A stretch of DNA of 64,000 bases, from contig NZ_JIAD01000001.1 in assembly GCF_000688015.1 (NCBI RefSeq), forward strand, positions 2,232,001 to 2,296,000, given 5' to 3'. Made by a program: the position numbers and the translations under genes. Position 1 is the first letter of the stretch. Every line of letters begins with the position of its first letter. The notes beneath the pieces were generated by a model, which had not been told where the DNA came from, did not search any database, and saw only the letters and a list, made by a program, of their open reading frames with translations. Source of the stretch: Eubacterium sp. AB3007. GTDB taxonomy: Bacteria > Bacillota > Clostridia > Peptostreptococcales > Anaerovoracaceae. Shown here piece by piece: positions 35,125 to 42,524 of the stretch.

Positions 35125-35760
35125 ATGCACATGGACACAAGACAGCTGACAGGAAAGTTGTTCGTCATATCGGGGCCTTCAGGAGCGGGCAAGGGAACCA
35201 TCATCAAACGACTGATGACGGACAGCGATCCGGACAGGATCGTGCTTTCCACATCCATGACGACCAGAGCGCCTCGAGAGGGCGAGGTTGACGGAGTGAG
35301 TTATTACTTCGTCAGCATGGAGGAGTTTCAGGCCCTGGTAGAAGAGGGTGGTTTTCTGGAGCACGCGCAGGTCTACCAGAACTGCTATGGCACACCGAAG
35401 GCGCCGGTGATCGAGAATCTGGCGCGTGGGATCGATGTGATCCTGGAAATCGATATCCAGGGTGCGCTGGCCGTGAAGGAGAGTTATCCTGAAGGGATAT
35501 TCATCTTCATCCTTCCCCCTTCTATGACCGAACTGAGGAAGCGCATTACGGGGCGAGGAACGGAGAGTCCGGAGATTATCGATATGCGGCTGTCTAAGGT
35601 CATGCAGGAGGTTGCTTATATCGAAGAGTACGATTACTGCGTGGTCAATGGAGAGGTCGAGGAAGCGGCATCCCGAGTGCGATCCATCATGACTGCAGAG
35701 CACTCGCGAGTGACAGAGAATGTTCACGAGATCATCGACAGATACAAGGAGGAGATTTAA
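35125..35760 (+). CDS. gmk: Guanylate kinase
   Basis: About 211 residues; P-loop SGPSGAGKGT, the GMP-binding TTRAPREGEVDGVSYYFV block and the lid region are intact. It converts GMP (dGMP) to GDP, feeding GTP pools that the alarmone system nearby controls. The start is ATG 35125 or 35131; AGAGGG precedes both, so two residues are uncertain. The stop abuts the rpoZ start. Confidence 0.95.
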   Translation: MHMDTRQLTGKLFVISGPSGAGKGTIIKRLMTDSDPDRIVLSTSMTTRAPREGEVDGVSYYFVSMEEFQALVEEGGFLEHAQVYQNCYGTPKAPVIENLARGIDVILEIDIQGALAVKESYPEGIFIFILPPSMTELRKRITGRGTESPEIIDMRLSKVMQEVAYIEEYDYCVVNGEVEEAASRVRSIMTAEHSRVTENVHEIIDRYKEEI

Positions 35761-36114
35761 ATGTTATATCCGTCAATCAATAAGATCAGAAAGAAGGCTG
35801 ATAGTCGGTACACGTTGGTGATCCTTGCTGCCAAGAGAGCCAGAGACATCATCGACGGGAAGCCTGCACTGACAGAGGACTCCGTCAACAGACCGGTCTC
35901 CATCGCAGCTCACGAGATCGCAGAGGATCTCATCACTTATGTGCGGGACGGTGAGGATTCTATCGTCGAGGAAGAGCCGGAAGGCATGGAAGTAATTGAG
36001 ATGGAACCGGAGGCAGGGGAGACTGTTGAAGGATTGGAACCGGACGAAGAGGCTGTGACCGAGGGAACCGAAGGGGATGAGGAAACTCCAGAGGTAGTTG
36101 AGGTAGAAGAATAA
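35761..36114 (+). CDS. rpoZ: RNA polymerase omega subunit with acidic tail
   Basis: The first ~65 residues are the omega domain (MLYPSINKIRKKADSRYTLVILAAKRARDI). The remaining ~50 residues are an unusually long, almost purely acidic tail of Glu/Asp/Thr/Val/Pro, not needed for the omega fold. It starts directly after gmk. A terminator follows. Confidence 0.92.
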   Translation: MLYPSINKIRKKADSRYTLVILAAKRARDIIDGKPALTEDSVNRPVSIAAHEIAEDLITYVRDGEDSIVEEEPEGMEVIEMEPEAGETVEGLEPDEEAVTEGTEGDEETPEVVEVEE

Positions 36115-36154
36115 ATACCTTTTTTGTCAAAAACTGTAGAAAAGTACGGATTTT

Positions 36155-36180
36155 ACCCCCTTTTTTCAGGGGGTTTTGTT
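36155..36180 (+). terminator. Intrinsic terminator after rpoZ
   Basis: ACCCCC pairs with GGGGGT around a T-rich 8-nt loop, followed by TTTTGTT. It overlaps the expected -35 region of the next promoter. Confidence 0.65.
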
Positions 36181-36185
36181 ATAAT
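36180..36185 (+). promoter_or_regulatory. Extended -10 promoter for the LytTR gene
   Basis: TATAAT preceded by TGT. No clear -35 box is present because the region is occupied by the rpoZ terminator; this fits an activator- or extended -10-dependent promoter. Transcription would start near 36192, just before the inverted-repeat arm at 36195. Confidence 0.6.
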
Positions 36186-36194
36186 TATAAGGGA

Positions 36195-36205
36195 ATAGTC
36201 GGGTG
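36195..36205 (+). repeat. Left arm of inverted repeat flanking the LytTR gene
   Basis: ATAGTCGGGTG, the exact reverse complement of CACCCGACTAT at 36762-36772. Similarity extends to 15 positions (ATAGTCGGGTGyGAT) with one mismatch. The arm lies at about +3 to +13 of the predicted LytTR transcript. Confidence 0.85.
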
Positions 36206-36239
36206 CGATCGTTTGACTAGAAAAAGGGGGATTATCAAA

Positions 36240-36659
36240 ATGAAGACATTCGATGAGATTTCTGTTCATGACTCAAATACTGCAGCACAGGAGGATGGAT
36301 ATCTCCCAGTCGTAAACAGGTCGATCAGCATATGCATTCCTCTCATGGAGATCCTCTACATACAGAGAGATTCCAGAACGATCACAGTCATCACCGGAAA
36401 TGGAGAATACCGGTATTACGAGAAGATGGATAATGTGCTTCGCTTTCTAAACGGACATTTTTACCAGAGTTTGCAGGGTTTGGTGGTGAATCTGCATTCG
36501 ATTCGGGAAATGAGAGATCAGTGTATCCGGTTTTCCAACGGAAGGACGATCAAGATCTCATATAAGGCCTACTGCCGCACCAGGCAGGTCTACAGCAACT
36601 ATATTTTGAATGGGCGGAAATGCTTTGTGCTCGAGAGAGAGACAGACCGGCCGAAATAA
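36240..36659 (+). CDS. Stand-alone LytTR-type DNA-binding regulator
   Basis: A 139-residue protein; residues ~38-130 form a LytTR DNA-binding domain (ILYIQRDSRTITVITGNGEYRYYEKM...FYQSLQGLVVNLHSIREM...). There is no receiver domain and no membrane segment, so its signal input is not visible. The ATG at 36240 follows AAGGGGGATT at slightly long spacing. It lies between gmk-rpoZ and rpsB-tsf and is bracketed by a perfect 11-bp inverted repeat, suggesting autoregulation and possibly control of the rpsB promoter. Confidence 0.75.
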   Translation: MKTFDEISVHDSNTAAQEDGYLPVVNRSISICIPLMEILYIQRDSRTITVITGNGEYRYYEKMDNVLRFLNGHFYQSLQGLVVNLHSIREMRDQCIRFSNGRTIKISYKAYCRTRQVYSNYILNGRKCFVLERETDRPK

Positions 36660-36692
36660 GAGAAAATGTCCGAAAGATATTTAAATTTATAC

Positions 36693-36721
36693 TTGATATG
36701 AAGGCTCATATCTTGTATAAT
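36693..36721 (+). promoter_or_regulatory. Strong sigma-A promoter for rpsB-tsf with operator-like spacer
   Basis: TTGATA (36693-36698), 17-bp spacer, TATAAT (36716-36721). A perfect dyad GATATGA-AGGC-TCATATC (36695-36712) overlaps the -35 box and fills the spacer, a position suited to a repressor. Confidence 0.85.
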
Positions 36722-36759
36722 TGATTTTGGTTCGACTTCTGAACCATGCAATCAATTAT
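36717..36759 (+). other. Long hairpin overlapping the rpsB transcription start
   Basis: ATAATTGATT (36717-36726) pairs perfectly with AATCAATTAT (36750-36759), and inside it GGTTC pairs with GAACC. As DNA it may be an operator. The inner stem would also form at the very 5' end of the rpsB leader RNA, where S2 autoregulation is common in bacteria. Which applies is not clear. Confidence 0.6.
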
Positions 36760-36761
36760 CA

Positions 36762-36772
36762 CACCCGACTAT
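36762..36772 (+). repeat. Right arm of inverted repeat flanking the LytTR gene
   Basis: CACCCGACTAT, reverse complement of the arm at 36195-36205. It falls about 35-45 bases into the predicted rpsB leader. Confidence 0.85.
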
Positions 36773-36848
36773 CCGCATTCTGGTGCCGCAAGGGCGGTTT
36801 GGATGTTGCGCGGTTCGGGTGGGTGGAAAAAACCAGGAGGATTTAGAA

Positions 36849-37616
36849 ATGGCAGTAGTTTCAATGAAACAGTTACTGGAAGCAGGTGTTCATTTCGGAC
36901 ATCAGACCAGAAGATGGAACCCTAAGATGAAGGACTATATCTTCACAGAGAGAAACGGGATCTACATCATCGACCTGCAGAAGACCGTCAAGAAGATCGA
37001 CGAGGCCTATGCTTTCATGAAGGAAGTCGGAGAGTCCGGCAAGCCGGTTCTGTTCGTAGGAACCAAGAAGCAGGCACAGAATGCGATCCACGATGAGGCT
37101 ATGCGCTGCGGACAGTACTTTGTTAACCAGAGATGGCTGGGTGGTATGCTGACCAACTACAAGACCATCAGCGGCAGAATCAAGAGACTGAACGACATCG
37201 AGAAGATGGAAGAGGATGGCACTTTTGAGAAGCTGTCCAAGAAGGAAGTTATCAAGCTGAGAGCAGAGCACGACAAGCTGCAGAAGTTCCTGGGCGGTAT
37301 CAGAGATATGAAGGGCATGCCGGGGGCACTGTTCATCGTAGATCCTAAGAAAGAGAAGATCGCCGTTAAGGAAGCTCGTAAGCTCAACATCCCTGTTGTT
37401 GGTATTGTTGACACCAACTGTGATCCGGATGACGTGGATTATGTGATCCCTGCCAATGATGACGCTATCAGAGCAGTCAAGCTGATCGCCAGCAAGATGG
37501 CAGATGCCGTGATCGAGGGTAACCAGGGCGAGAGCTTCGATGAGATGGAGGAGCAGGCAGTAGCAGAGGCTCCTACTGACATCGAGGAAGTCGCTGCAGA
37601 GAGCACAGAAGAGTAA
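36849..37616 (+). CDS. rpsB: 30S ribosomal protein S2
   Basis: 255 residues with the S2 signature blocks [43 protein letters not shown] and [22 protein letters not shown], plus a short acidic tail. CAGGAGGA precedes the ATG at 36849. A ~120-nt leader separates the promoter and the gene. It is followed by tsf as in nearly all bacteria. Confidence 0.97.
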   Translation: MAVVSMKQLLEAGVHFGHQTRRWNPKMKDYIFTERNGIYIIDLQKTVKKIDEAYAFMKEVGESGKPVLFVGTKKQAQNAIHDEAMRCGQYFVNQRWLGGMLTNYKTISGRIKRLNDIEKMEEDGTFEKLSKKEVIKLRAEHDKLQKFLGGIRDMKGMPGALFIVDPKKEKIAVKEARKLNIPVVGIVDTNCDPDDVDYVIPANDDAIRAVKLIASKMADAVIEGNQGESFDEMEEQAVAEAPTDIEEVAAESTEE

Positions 37617-37634
37617 TTGAAAGGAACAGGAACC

Positions 37635-38549
37635 ATGGCAGTAACTGCAAAATTAGTAAAGGAATTAAGAGATAAGACCGGTGCCGGTATGATGGACTGC
37701 AAGAAGGCACTGATGGAGACGGACGGCGACATCGACAAGGCGATCGACGTGCTTCGTGAGAAGGGGCTGTCCAAGGCAGCCAAGAAGGCAGATAGAATCG
37801 CCGCAGAGGGGTTGGTTCGTCTGGCTTTCTCCGAGGATCATAAGGAAGCCGCTATTGTCGAGGTCAACTCCGAGACAGACTTTGTGGCTAAGAACCCAGA
37901 GTTTATTGAATTCGTAGAGAAACTCGCTGAGAAGGCTCTGGAAGTTGAAAGTGAAGATATGGACGCATTCATGGCGATGGATTTCTTCGGTGAGGGTACC
38001 GTGCAGGAGGCTCTGACTGCCAAGATCGCCAAGATCGGTGAGAACATGAACATCCGCCGCATCCAGAAGCTGAACACCGAGGGCACTGTGTACACCGGTT
38101 ATATGCACAACGGTGGACTCATCGGCGTTATCGTCGGCATCAAGACCGACGCTGCAGCTGACGAGATCAACGTAGCTGCGAAGGATGTAGCCATGCAGGT
38201 GGCATCCATGAGCCCGAAGTTCGTCAACGAGACCGAGGTGGATCAGGCATGGCTGGCTAACGAGACCGAGATCGCCAAGCAGCAGCTGCTGAACGAGGGC
38301 AAGAAACCTGAGCTGCTGGATCGCATCATCCCTGGCAAGATCAAGGCTATCCTGAAGGATGTCTGCCTGGTAGACCAGAAGTTCGTCAAGGACAGCGATC
38401 TGACCGTCGGCGAGTATGTAGCTAACGTTGCCAAGGAACTGGGCAAGGACATGACCGTCACTGAGATGGTACGTTTCGAGGTCGGTGAAGGCATCGAGAA
38501 GAAGGAAGAGGACTTCGCTGCTGAGGTAGCTGCACAGATGAACAAGTAA
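37635..38549 (+). CDS. tsf: Translation elongation factor Ts
   Basis: A 304-residue protein: UBA-like N-terminus with LVKELRDKTGAGMMDCKKAL, the TDFVAKN core motif, and two dimerisation-type subdomains. It recharges EF-Tu (encoded at the window's end) with GTP. AAGGAACAGG precedes the ATG at 37635. An intrinsic terminator follows. Confidence 0.97.
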   Translation: MAVTAKLVKELRDKTGAGMMDCKKALMETDGDIDKAIDVLREKGLSKAAKKADRIAAEGLVRLAFSEDHKEAAIVEVNSETDFVAKNPEFIEFVEKLAEKALEVESEDMDAFMAMDFFGEGTVQEALTAKIAKIGENMNIRRIQKLNTEGTVYTGYMHNGGLIGVIVGIKTDAAADEINVAAKDVAMQVASMSPKFVNETEVDQAWLANETEIAKQQLLNEGKKPELLDRIIPGKIKAILKDVCLVDQKFVKDSDLTVGEYVANVAKELGKDMTVTEMVRFEVGEGIEKKEEDFAAEVAAQMNK

Positions 38550-38581
38550 TCATTTGCTGAAATTTCGTTTGGGAAACCTTG

Positions 38582-38616
38582 AAAGCCTTGGGAATACTGC
38601 ATTTCCAGGGCTTTTT
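38582..38616 (+). terminator. Intrinsic terminator after tsf
   Basis: AAAGCCTTGGGAAT pairs with ATTTCCAGGGCTTT (14 bp with G-U pairs) around ACTGC, followed by T residues. Confidence 0.85.
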
Positions 38617-38619
38617 GCT

Positions 38620-38960
38620 TGTCCTAACTCGGCGACTGGCAAGCGGAGCGAAGTCAGAGCCGTGGTAGGCCAGCCGCCAGAGCGGTCGAAATCTTTGATT
38701 TCGGGCACCGCGGGACGGTGACCGTTTCCGGATAGTATCCGCAACGTATCGCAGATTATCGTATCTTATCCCCGGTTTTGGTCTTTTTTTGGCCTTCTGA
38801 CCCCGGGGTCAAATCCCGAAAAAAATTTCGCCTGCTTCTTTCGGATTTTTTGCAAATATGACGCATATCATTTCGTGTTATAGAGTAGAGGTTGTCACAG
38901 GAGATGCTCCTGGGAAATGACGGTAAGTATGTTCCGATTAGTTTCATATAGTTAAAGTGG
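38620..38960. other. Non-coding stretch with GC-rich hairpins
   Basis: No convincing gene. The first 100 bases are GC-rich and can form adjacent hairpins (CGAAATC-TTT-GATTTCG near 38685-38702; CACCG-CGGGA-CGGTG near 38706-38720). TGACCCCGGGGTCA at 38798-38811 is a perfect 14-bp palindrome, and CAGGAG-ATG-CTCCTG near 38900 is a further hairpin. None matches an RNA class I know. It marks the junction between core genes and the island. Confidence 0.4.
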
Positions 38961-38963
38961 TCC

Positions 38964-38992
38964 TTGCCATATGCAGGCATACATGCTATAAG
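38964..38992 (+). promoter_or_regulatory. Sigma-A-type promoter for riboswitch copy 1
   Basis: TTGCCA (38964-38969), 17-bp spacer, TATAAG (38987-38992) with TGC before it. Transcription would start about 15 bases before the conserved aptamer region. Confidence 0.7.
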
Positions 38993-39011
38993 TTAAGTAA
39001 CAAGTTAACTA

Positions 39012-39141
39012 GACCATAAAGAGCACGTTAGGGACAGGCCCGATGACCGTGCAGCAACCTGCCTTAGTGGTAAGGTGCTAATGCCTGAGCGATGGGGACG
39101 AGTTTTGAAGCAAAGTCCTATCGCAGCGATGGGACTTTTTC
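39012..39141 (+). promoter_or_regulatory. S-box-like SAM riboswitch, copy 1
   Basis: The SAM-clan core is clear: AGGGACAGGCCCGATGA, GCAACC and GGTGCTAAT, with P2 GCACG/CGTGC and a P3 hairpin CCTTA-GTGG-TAAGG. P4 seems absent, since only five bases separate GCTAATGCC from the P1 strand GATGG; this resembles the SAM-I/IV variant type. Downstream, GCGATGGGGAC can pair with GTCCTATCGC as an antiterminator, competing with a terminator (39114-39141, AGTCCTATCG/CGATGGGACT then T5). The expected logic is SAM present, transcription off. It controls the N-formylglutamate amidohydrolase-like gene. Confidence 0.75.
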
Positions 39142-39184
39142 TGTTGTTGTGCTCTTTGCGGATGAAAGAAGGGAGCACAGCAGA

Positions 39185-39871
39185 ATGAAACCAATACTGA
39201 TACATGTGCCGCATGCGTCCATGTATATTCCGGAGGAGTACCGAAAGACAGCGCTGATCTCGCAGGAAGAACTGGAAGATGAGAACCATTTCATGTGTGA
39301 TACCGGAGTTTTAGAACTGATTCCTCCTGCTTTTGCGAATAATACAGTCGTATTTCCATATTCGAGACTGTATTGTGATGTGGAGCGGTTCCGTGACGGC
39401 AGCGAGCCGATGGAAGCGTATGGTATGGGATTCATCTATACCAGTGACAGTAGGGGCAGAGAAATGTTTTGTCCTACAACAGAACACAGAAAATCGGTGT
39501 CAGCAATTTATGACCGACATCACTCGAGATTGAATCGCAGGACAACAGAGATACTGAAAGAGCATGAGCGCTGTCTGATCATCGATCTACATTCCTTCAG
39601 CGATGAGACTGTAAATCGCCTGTTTGGGTGGACCGATTTCCCGGATGTGTGCATAGGGACAGAGCCCGATTACTATTCAGAAGAACTTGTGAAGAGTATA
39701 TGCTGCTTTTGCAGAAACCTGGGGCTGACAGTTGCTCTGAATTACCCATATCAGGGGTCACTGGTTCCGAATCAATACTACGGAAAGAAGAATACAGGAA
39801 TCATATCAGTTATGCTGGAAATCAATAAGCGGGTTTTGAATAATAAGAAGTCGCTTTTCAGGCGACCGTGA
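39185..39871 (+). CDS. N-formylglutamate amidohydrolase-like protein
   Basis: A 228-residue protein resembling the FGase family (PF05013): HVPHASMYIP at the N-terminus, FPYSRLYCDVERF, and a DLHSFSDE block with likely metal-binding His. The known enzyme cleaves N-formyl-L-glutamate in histidine breakdown, but no hut genes are near, and the upstream element is a SAM riboswitch. A substrate linked to methionine/SAM metabolism, or an N-acyl amino acid, is more plausible; this is inference. The ATG at 39185 follows GAAGGGAGC. Codon usage is a little AT-richer than the core genes. Confidence 0.72.
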   Translation: MKPILIHVPHASMYIPEEYRKTALISQEELEDENHFMCDTGVLELIPPAFANNTVVFPYSRLYCDVERFRDGSEPMEAYGMGFIYTSDSRGREMFCPTTEHRKSVSAIYDRHHSRLNRRTTEILKEHERCLIIDLHSFSDETVNRLFGWTDFPDVCIGTEPDYYSEELVKSICCFCRNLGLTVALNYPYQGSLVPNQYYGKKNTGIISVMLEINKRVLNNKKSLFRRP

Positions 39872-39989
39872 TTGAATTGAGATGTTATATGATAGCTACA
39901 AAAGTATGGAAAAGGATCTGTGAGATTCTCTGGAGAAGACGGATCTTTCGTAAGACTACAACAAACAATCGAAAAAAGGTATATGAAAA

Positions 39990-39995
39990 TATAAT
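39990..39995 (+). promoter_or_regulatory. -10 box very close to the WYL1 start
   Basis: TATAAT ends nine bases before the ATG at 40004, so a transcript starting here would have almost no leader. The -35 region is weak. An AAAAAGG before ATGAAAATATAA (39983) would otherwise drive a three-codon mini-ORF. Confidence 0.4.
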
Positions 39996-40003
39996 ATAGA
40001 GTC

Positions 40004-41254
40004 ATGGCTTACAGTGAATTAATCAAGAATTTCAACAGAATAAGGGACTACATGCGCCAGTTCTACGTCTACGGCTTCAGGACCAGAGACGAATACGATA
40101 AGAAGAGTGCCCGCAGCTATGACAATGAGCGCAGGCGCATCGAGAGTTGGCTCGGCGACTACATGTCTTTCCGGCAGGAACCTTCTGGAAAGGTCTCTTT
40201 TATTTCTGTCGACAGCGGTGAGGTTAACGCCAACCCTCTGTACAATGCGTTCAAGGCCAAAAGCTTTACTGCCAATGACATCATTCTGAACTTCTTCATC
40301 CTGGACATTCTGCAACCGGGTGTCAGACTGGGCGTGTCCGAGATCACAGAAACGATCGATGAGGAGTATATGTCCGCTTTTGACGACCCGAAAGTGTTCG
40401 ATGAGTCCACCGTCAGAAACAAGCTGAAGGAATATACAGAAGCAGGGATCCTGACGGCAGAGAAGGACGGCAGAAAGATGCTGTACAGCATCGCCGAGGA
40501 CAACGTCAACCTGGACGGCTGGAAAGAAGCTCTGGCATTTTATTCGGAAATCGATCCGGTCGGCGTGATCGGATCCTTCCTGCTGGATAAAATGCAAAGG
40601 CAAGCGGAGTTGTTCTGCTACAAGCATCATTACATCCTGCATGCGCTGGAGAGCGACATCGTATGCACGTTGTTTGATGCGATCACGGATGACTGCACGG
40701 TCAACATTTCTGTCGACAGTAAGAGACACAATAGAATCAATGAGTACGAGGTCATTCCATTCCTGATTGCTATGAGCACGGAGAACGGCAGGGCCTATCT
40801 TCTCGGCAAAGAGGATGGGGGAAGGCATTTCAACATGTACCGCCTCGACAGGATCCAGTCAGCCGAGAAGGGTGCCTTTGCACCTCAGAAGGCGGAACTG
40901 TTGGAAGCGGCGAAGGAATTCACGTCGCATCTTTGGAATACCTCCAGCGGCAGAAGCAGGCAGCTGGATCATCTGGAAATGACATTGCGCATTGAACCGC
41001 AGGAGGAGCATATTCTCCAAAGACTCGAAAGAGAGGGAAAGCAAGGGCATGTTGAACCGGCAGGCGAAAACCAGTATCGGTTCGTGATCGATGTGTATGA
41101 CGCATCTGAAATGCTTCCGTGGCTTCGTACGTTCACCGGGCGCATCGTGGAACTGAGCTGCACGAATCTCGAAGTGGAGAAAGTGTTCTACGATGATATG
41201 CAGTCTATGTATGACATGTATCTGAAGGATGGAGGTGAGGGCGATGCTGTTTAA
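40004..41254 (+). CDS. WYL-domain regulator 1
   Basis: A 416-residue protein. The N-terminal ~200 residues contain a winged-helix-like region (VSEITETIDEEY...DESTVRNKLKEYTEAGILTAEKDGRKMLYSI). A WYL domain follows at about 235-300 (EYEVIPFLIAMSTENGRAYLLG ... YRLDRI) with a C-terminal WCX-like extension. WYL domains sense nucleic acids or nucleotides and control defence and RNA-repair loci. No proper ribosome binding site precedes the ATG. It overlaps the second WYL gene by 11 bp, so the two are cotranscribed. Confidence 0.8.
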   Translation: MAYSELIKNFNRIRDYMRQFYVYGFRTRDEYDKKSARSYDNERRRIESWLGDYMSFRQEPSGKVSFISVDSGEVNANPLYNAFKAKSFTANDIILNFFILDILQPGVRLGVSEITETIDEEYMSAFDDPKVFDESTVRNKLKEYTEAGILTAEKDGRKMLYSIAEDNVNLDGWKEALAFYSEIDPVGVIGSFLLDKMQRQAELFCYKHHYILHALESDIVCTLFDAITDDCTVNISVDSKRHNRINEYEVIPFLIAMSTENGRAYLLGKEDGGRHFNMYRLDRIQSAEKGAFAPQKAELLEAAKEFTSHLWNTSSGRSRQLDHLEMTLRIEPQEEHILQRLEREGKQGHVEPAGENQYRFVIDVYDASEMLPWLRTFTGRIVELSCTNLEVEKVFYDDMQSMYDMYLKDGGEGDAV

Positions 41255-42149
41255 CGAGATCTACGGAAACTACTACAATGCTGTCGCCGAGATCCTGAAG
41301 TACGCGGTCAACGGTGAGTTGACGCAACAGGATATATACCGGATCACAGACAGTAAAGCCTTTGCAGAAAGCGTCCTCAGCATCCCCGGCGCGCTTAACA
41401 GCGGCGAGTGGCCGTTTCTGACTGAAGATCTGGATACGCCGCTGATACATGAACCGCAGATGCCGCTGACCACGCTGCAGAAACGATGGCTGAAGTCCTT
41501 GCTTGAGGATCCGAGGATCCGTCTGTTTGACGTGCCTGCAGATGGTCTTGGGGATGTAGAACCTTTATATAAGCCGGGAGAGATCGTCTACTTCGACCAA
41601 TACTCCGATGGCGATCCGTACAGGGACGAGAAGTACGTGGAGAATTTCCGTATAGTACTGCAGGCACTTCGCGAACATCGGAAGCTTCAGATCAGGTTCA
41701 TGAGCGGCAAAGGAAAAAGCCATAAGTGGGTGTGCATCCCGCTGAAACTGGAATACTCTCTGAAAGACGATAAGTTCCGCCTGATTATCAGTGGAAACAG
41801 GAGTGATAATACCATCAACGTAGCCAGGATCAGGAAGTGTACTCTACTTGATGCCTTTGACCCTTCAGAAGCGGTCGGGACCGGACACGAGAAGAAGCAA
41901 CTCGTTATGGAACTGATCGATGAGCGGAATGCCCTTGAGCGCGGGATGCTCCATTTCTCACATCTGGAGAAGGAGACCGTAAAGCTGGATGAGAACAAGT
42001 ACCGTATCACATTGGTGTATAATCAGGACGATGAGACAGAGATCCTGATTCGGGTCTTAAGCTTTGGGCCTGTCCTGAAGGTGCTGGAACCAGAGTATTT
42101 CATACGGCAGATTCGAAAGAGACTGGAGATGCAGAAGCGGTTTGAATAG
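41244..42149 (+). CDS. WYL-domain regulator 2
   Basis: A 301-residue protein with an N-terminal helical region and a WYL-like domain at about 140-205 (LREHRKLQIRFMSG...CIPLKLEYSLKDDKFRLIISG) followed by a WCX-type C-terminus (YRITLVYNQDDETEILIRVLSFGPVLKVLEP). It has no obvious HTH of its own, so it may act as a partner of WYL1. GGAGGTGAGG precedes the ATG at 41244. It is followed by a terminator and then the small-RNA array and TROVE gene. Confidence 0.78.
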   Translation: MLFNEIYGNYYNAVAEILKYAVNGELTQQDIYRITDSKAFAESVLSIPGALNSGEWPFLTEDLDTPLIHEPQMPLTTLQKRWLKSLLEDPRIRLFDVPADGLGDVEPLYKPGEIVYFDQYSDGDPYRDEKYVENFRIVLQALREHRKLQIRFMSGKGKSHKWVCIPLKLEYSLKDDKFRLIISGNRSDNTINVARIRKCTLLDAFDPSEAVGTGHEKKQLVMELIDERNALERGMLHFSHLEKETVKLDENKYRITLVYNQDDETEILIRVLSFGPVLKVLEPEYFIRQIRKRLEMQKRFE

Positions 42150-42162
42150 CCGCTTCTTTTTC
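42133..42162 (+). terminator. Intrinsic terminator overlapping the WYL2 stop
   Basis: AGAAGCGG pairs with CCGCTTCT across the stop codon, followed by TTTTTC. It separates the WYL operon from the Y RNA/TROVE unit. Confidence 0.75.
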
Positions 42163-42410
42163 AATGGAAGCTGGCGTTCGCAACTTTTTTTTCATGATAA
42201 GTGGGATATTCGATGGTACTATAAGATCACAAAATACATTGAAAAGTGAATATCTGCTTATGCTTTTGATCCAACTCGGTGCAGAAGGCTCAACAACCTG
42301 CCGAGGTGTGGCGGAGTTCTCAGTGAGAATCTCGGGGGATACCCCGGAAGCGGTTTTTAGATCCATTCGAAGGGGAGGATGAAAGGCATAGGCAGGTATT
42401 CAGAGAAAGA
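42163..42410 (+). other. Leader region upstream of the Y RNA array
   Basis: No convincing gene; a 72-codon frame here lacks a good start and recognisable content. An extended -10 box TGGTACTAT (42214-42222) could start a transcript reading into the Y RNA units. A GC-rich stretch (42280-42355) can form several short hairpins. No clear promoter abuts the first Y unit, so it may be processed from a longer precursor. Confidence 0.35.
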
Positions 42411-42516
42411 AAGGCGTAAACTGCAATGATTCGGACCGACAGGTTGTGGGTTCGACTCCCACCATCGACCATAGAGTTGATGTAGCTCGCGGAGAGCCGT
42501 CGAAATAATACGCCTT
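42411..42516 (+). ncRNA. Bacterial Y RNA with circularly permuted tRNA-like domain (unit 1)
   Basis: The ends form a perfect 8-bp stem AAGGCGTA/TACGCCTT, the expected Ro60-binding stem, with AACTGCAATG on its 5' side. Inside is a tRNA in permuted order: CGAC (42437-42440), 5-nt variable loop AGGTT, T arm GTGGG-TTCGACT-CCCAC (42446-42462), acceptor strand CATCGAC, loop CATAGA, acceptor strand GTTGATG, TA, D arm GCTC-GCGGA-GAGC (42485-42497), C, GTCG. The 7-bp acceptor, the linker TA and the T-loop all match tRNA geometry; only the anticodon loop is missing, replaced by the Y stem. This is the published hallmark of bacterial Y RNAs (YrlA type). The TROVE gene follows. Confidence 0.85.
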
Positions 42517-42524
42517 GAATAATA

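Noticed and set aside
38798..38811. TGACCCCGGGGTCA palindrome as an operator or integration site
   Set aside because: No promoter or gene start lies close by, and I see no second copy; kept only as part of the non-coding region description.
42164..42382. 72-codon ORF before the Y RNA array
   Set aside because: No ribosome binding site, no recognisable content, and it lies in a hairpin-rich leader.
42441..42471. A 3' tRNA fragment (T arm plus CATCGACCA) left by an integration event
   Set aside because: The matching 5' half follows in permuted order with correct linkers and pairing, which an att-site remnant would not show.
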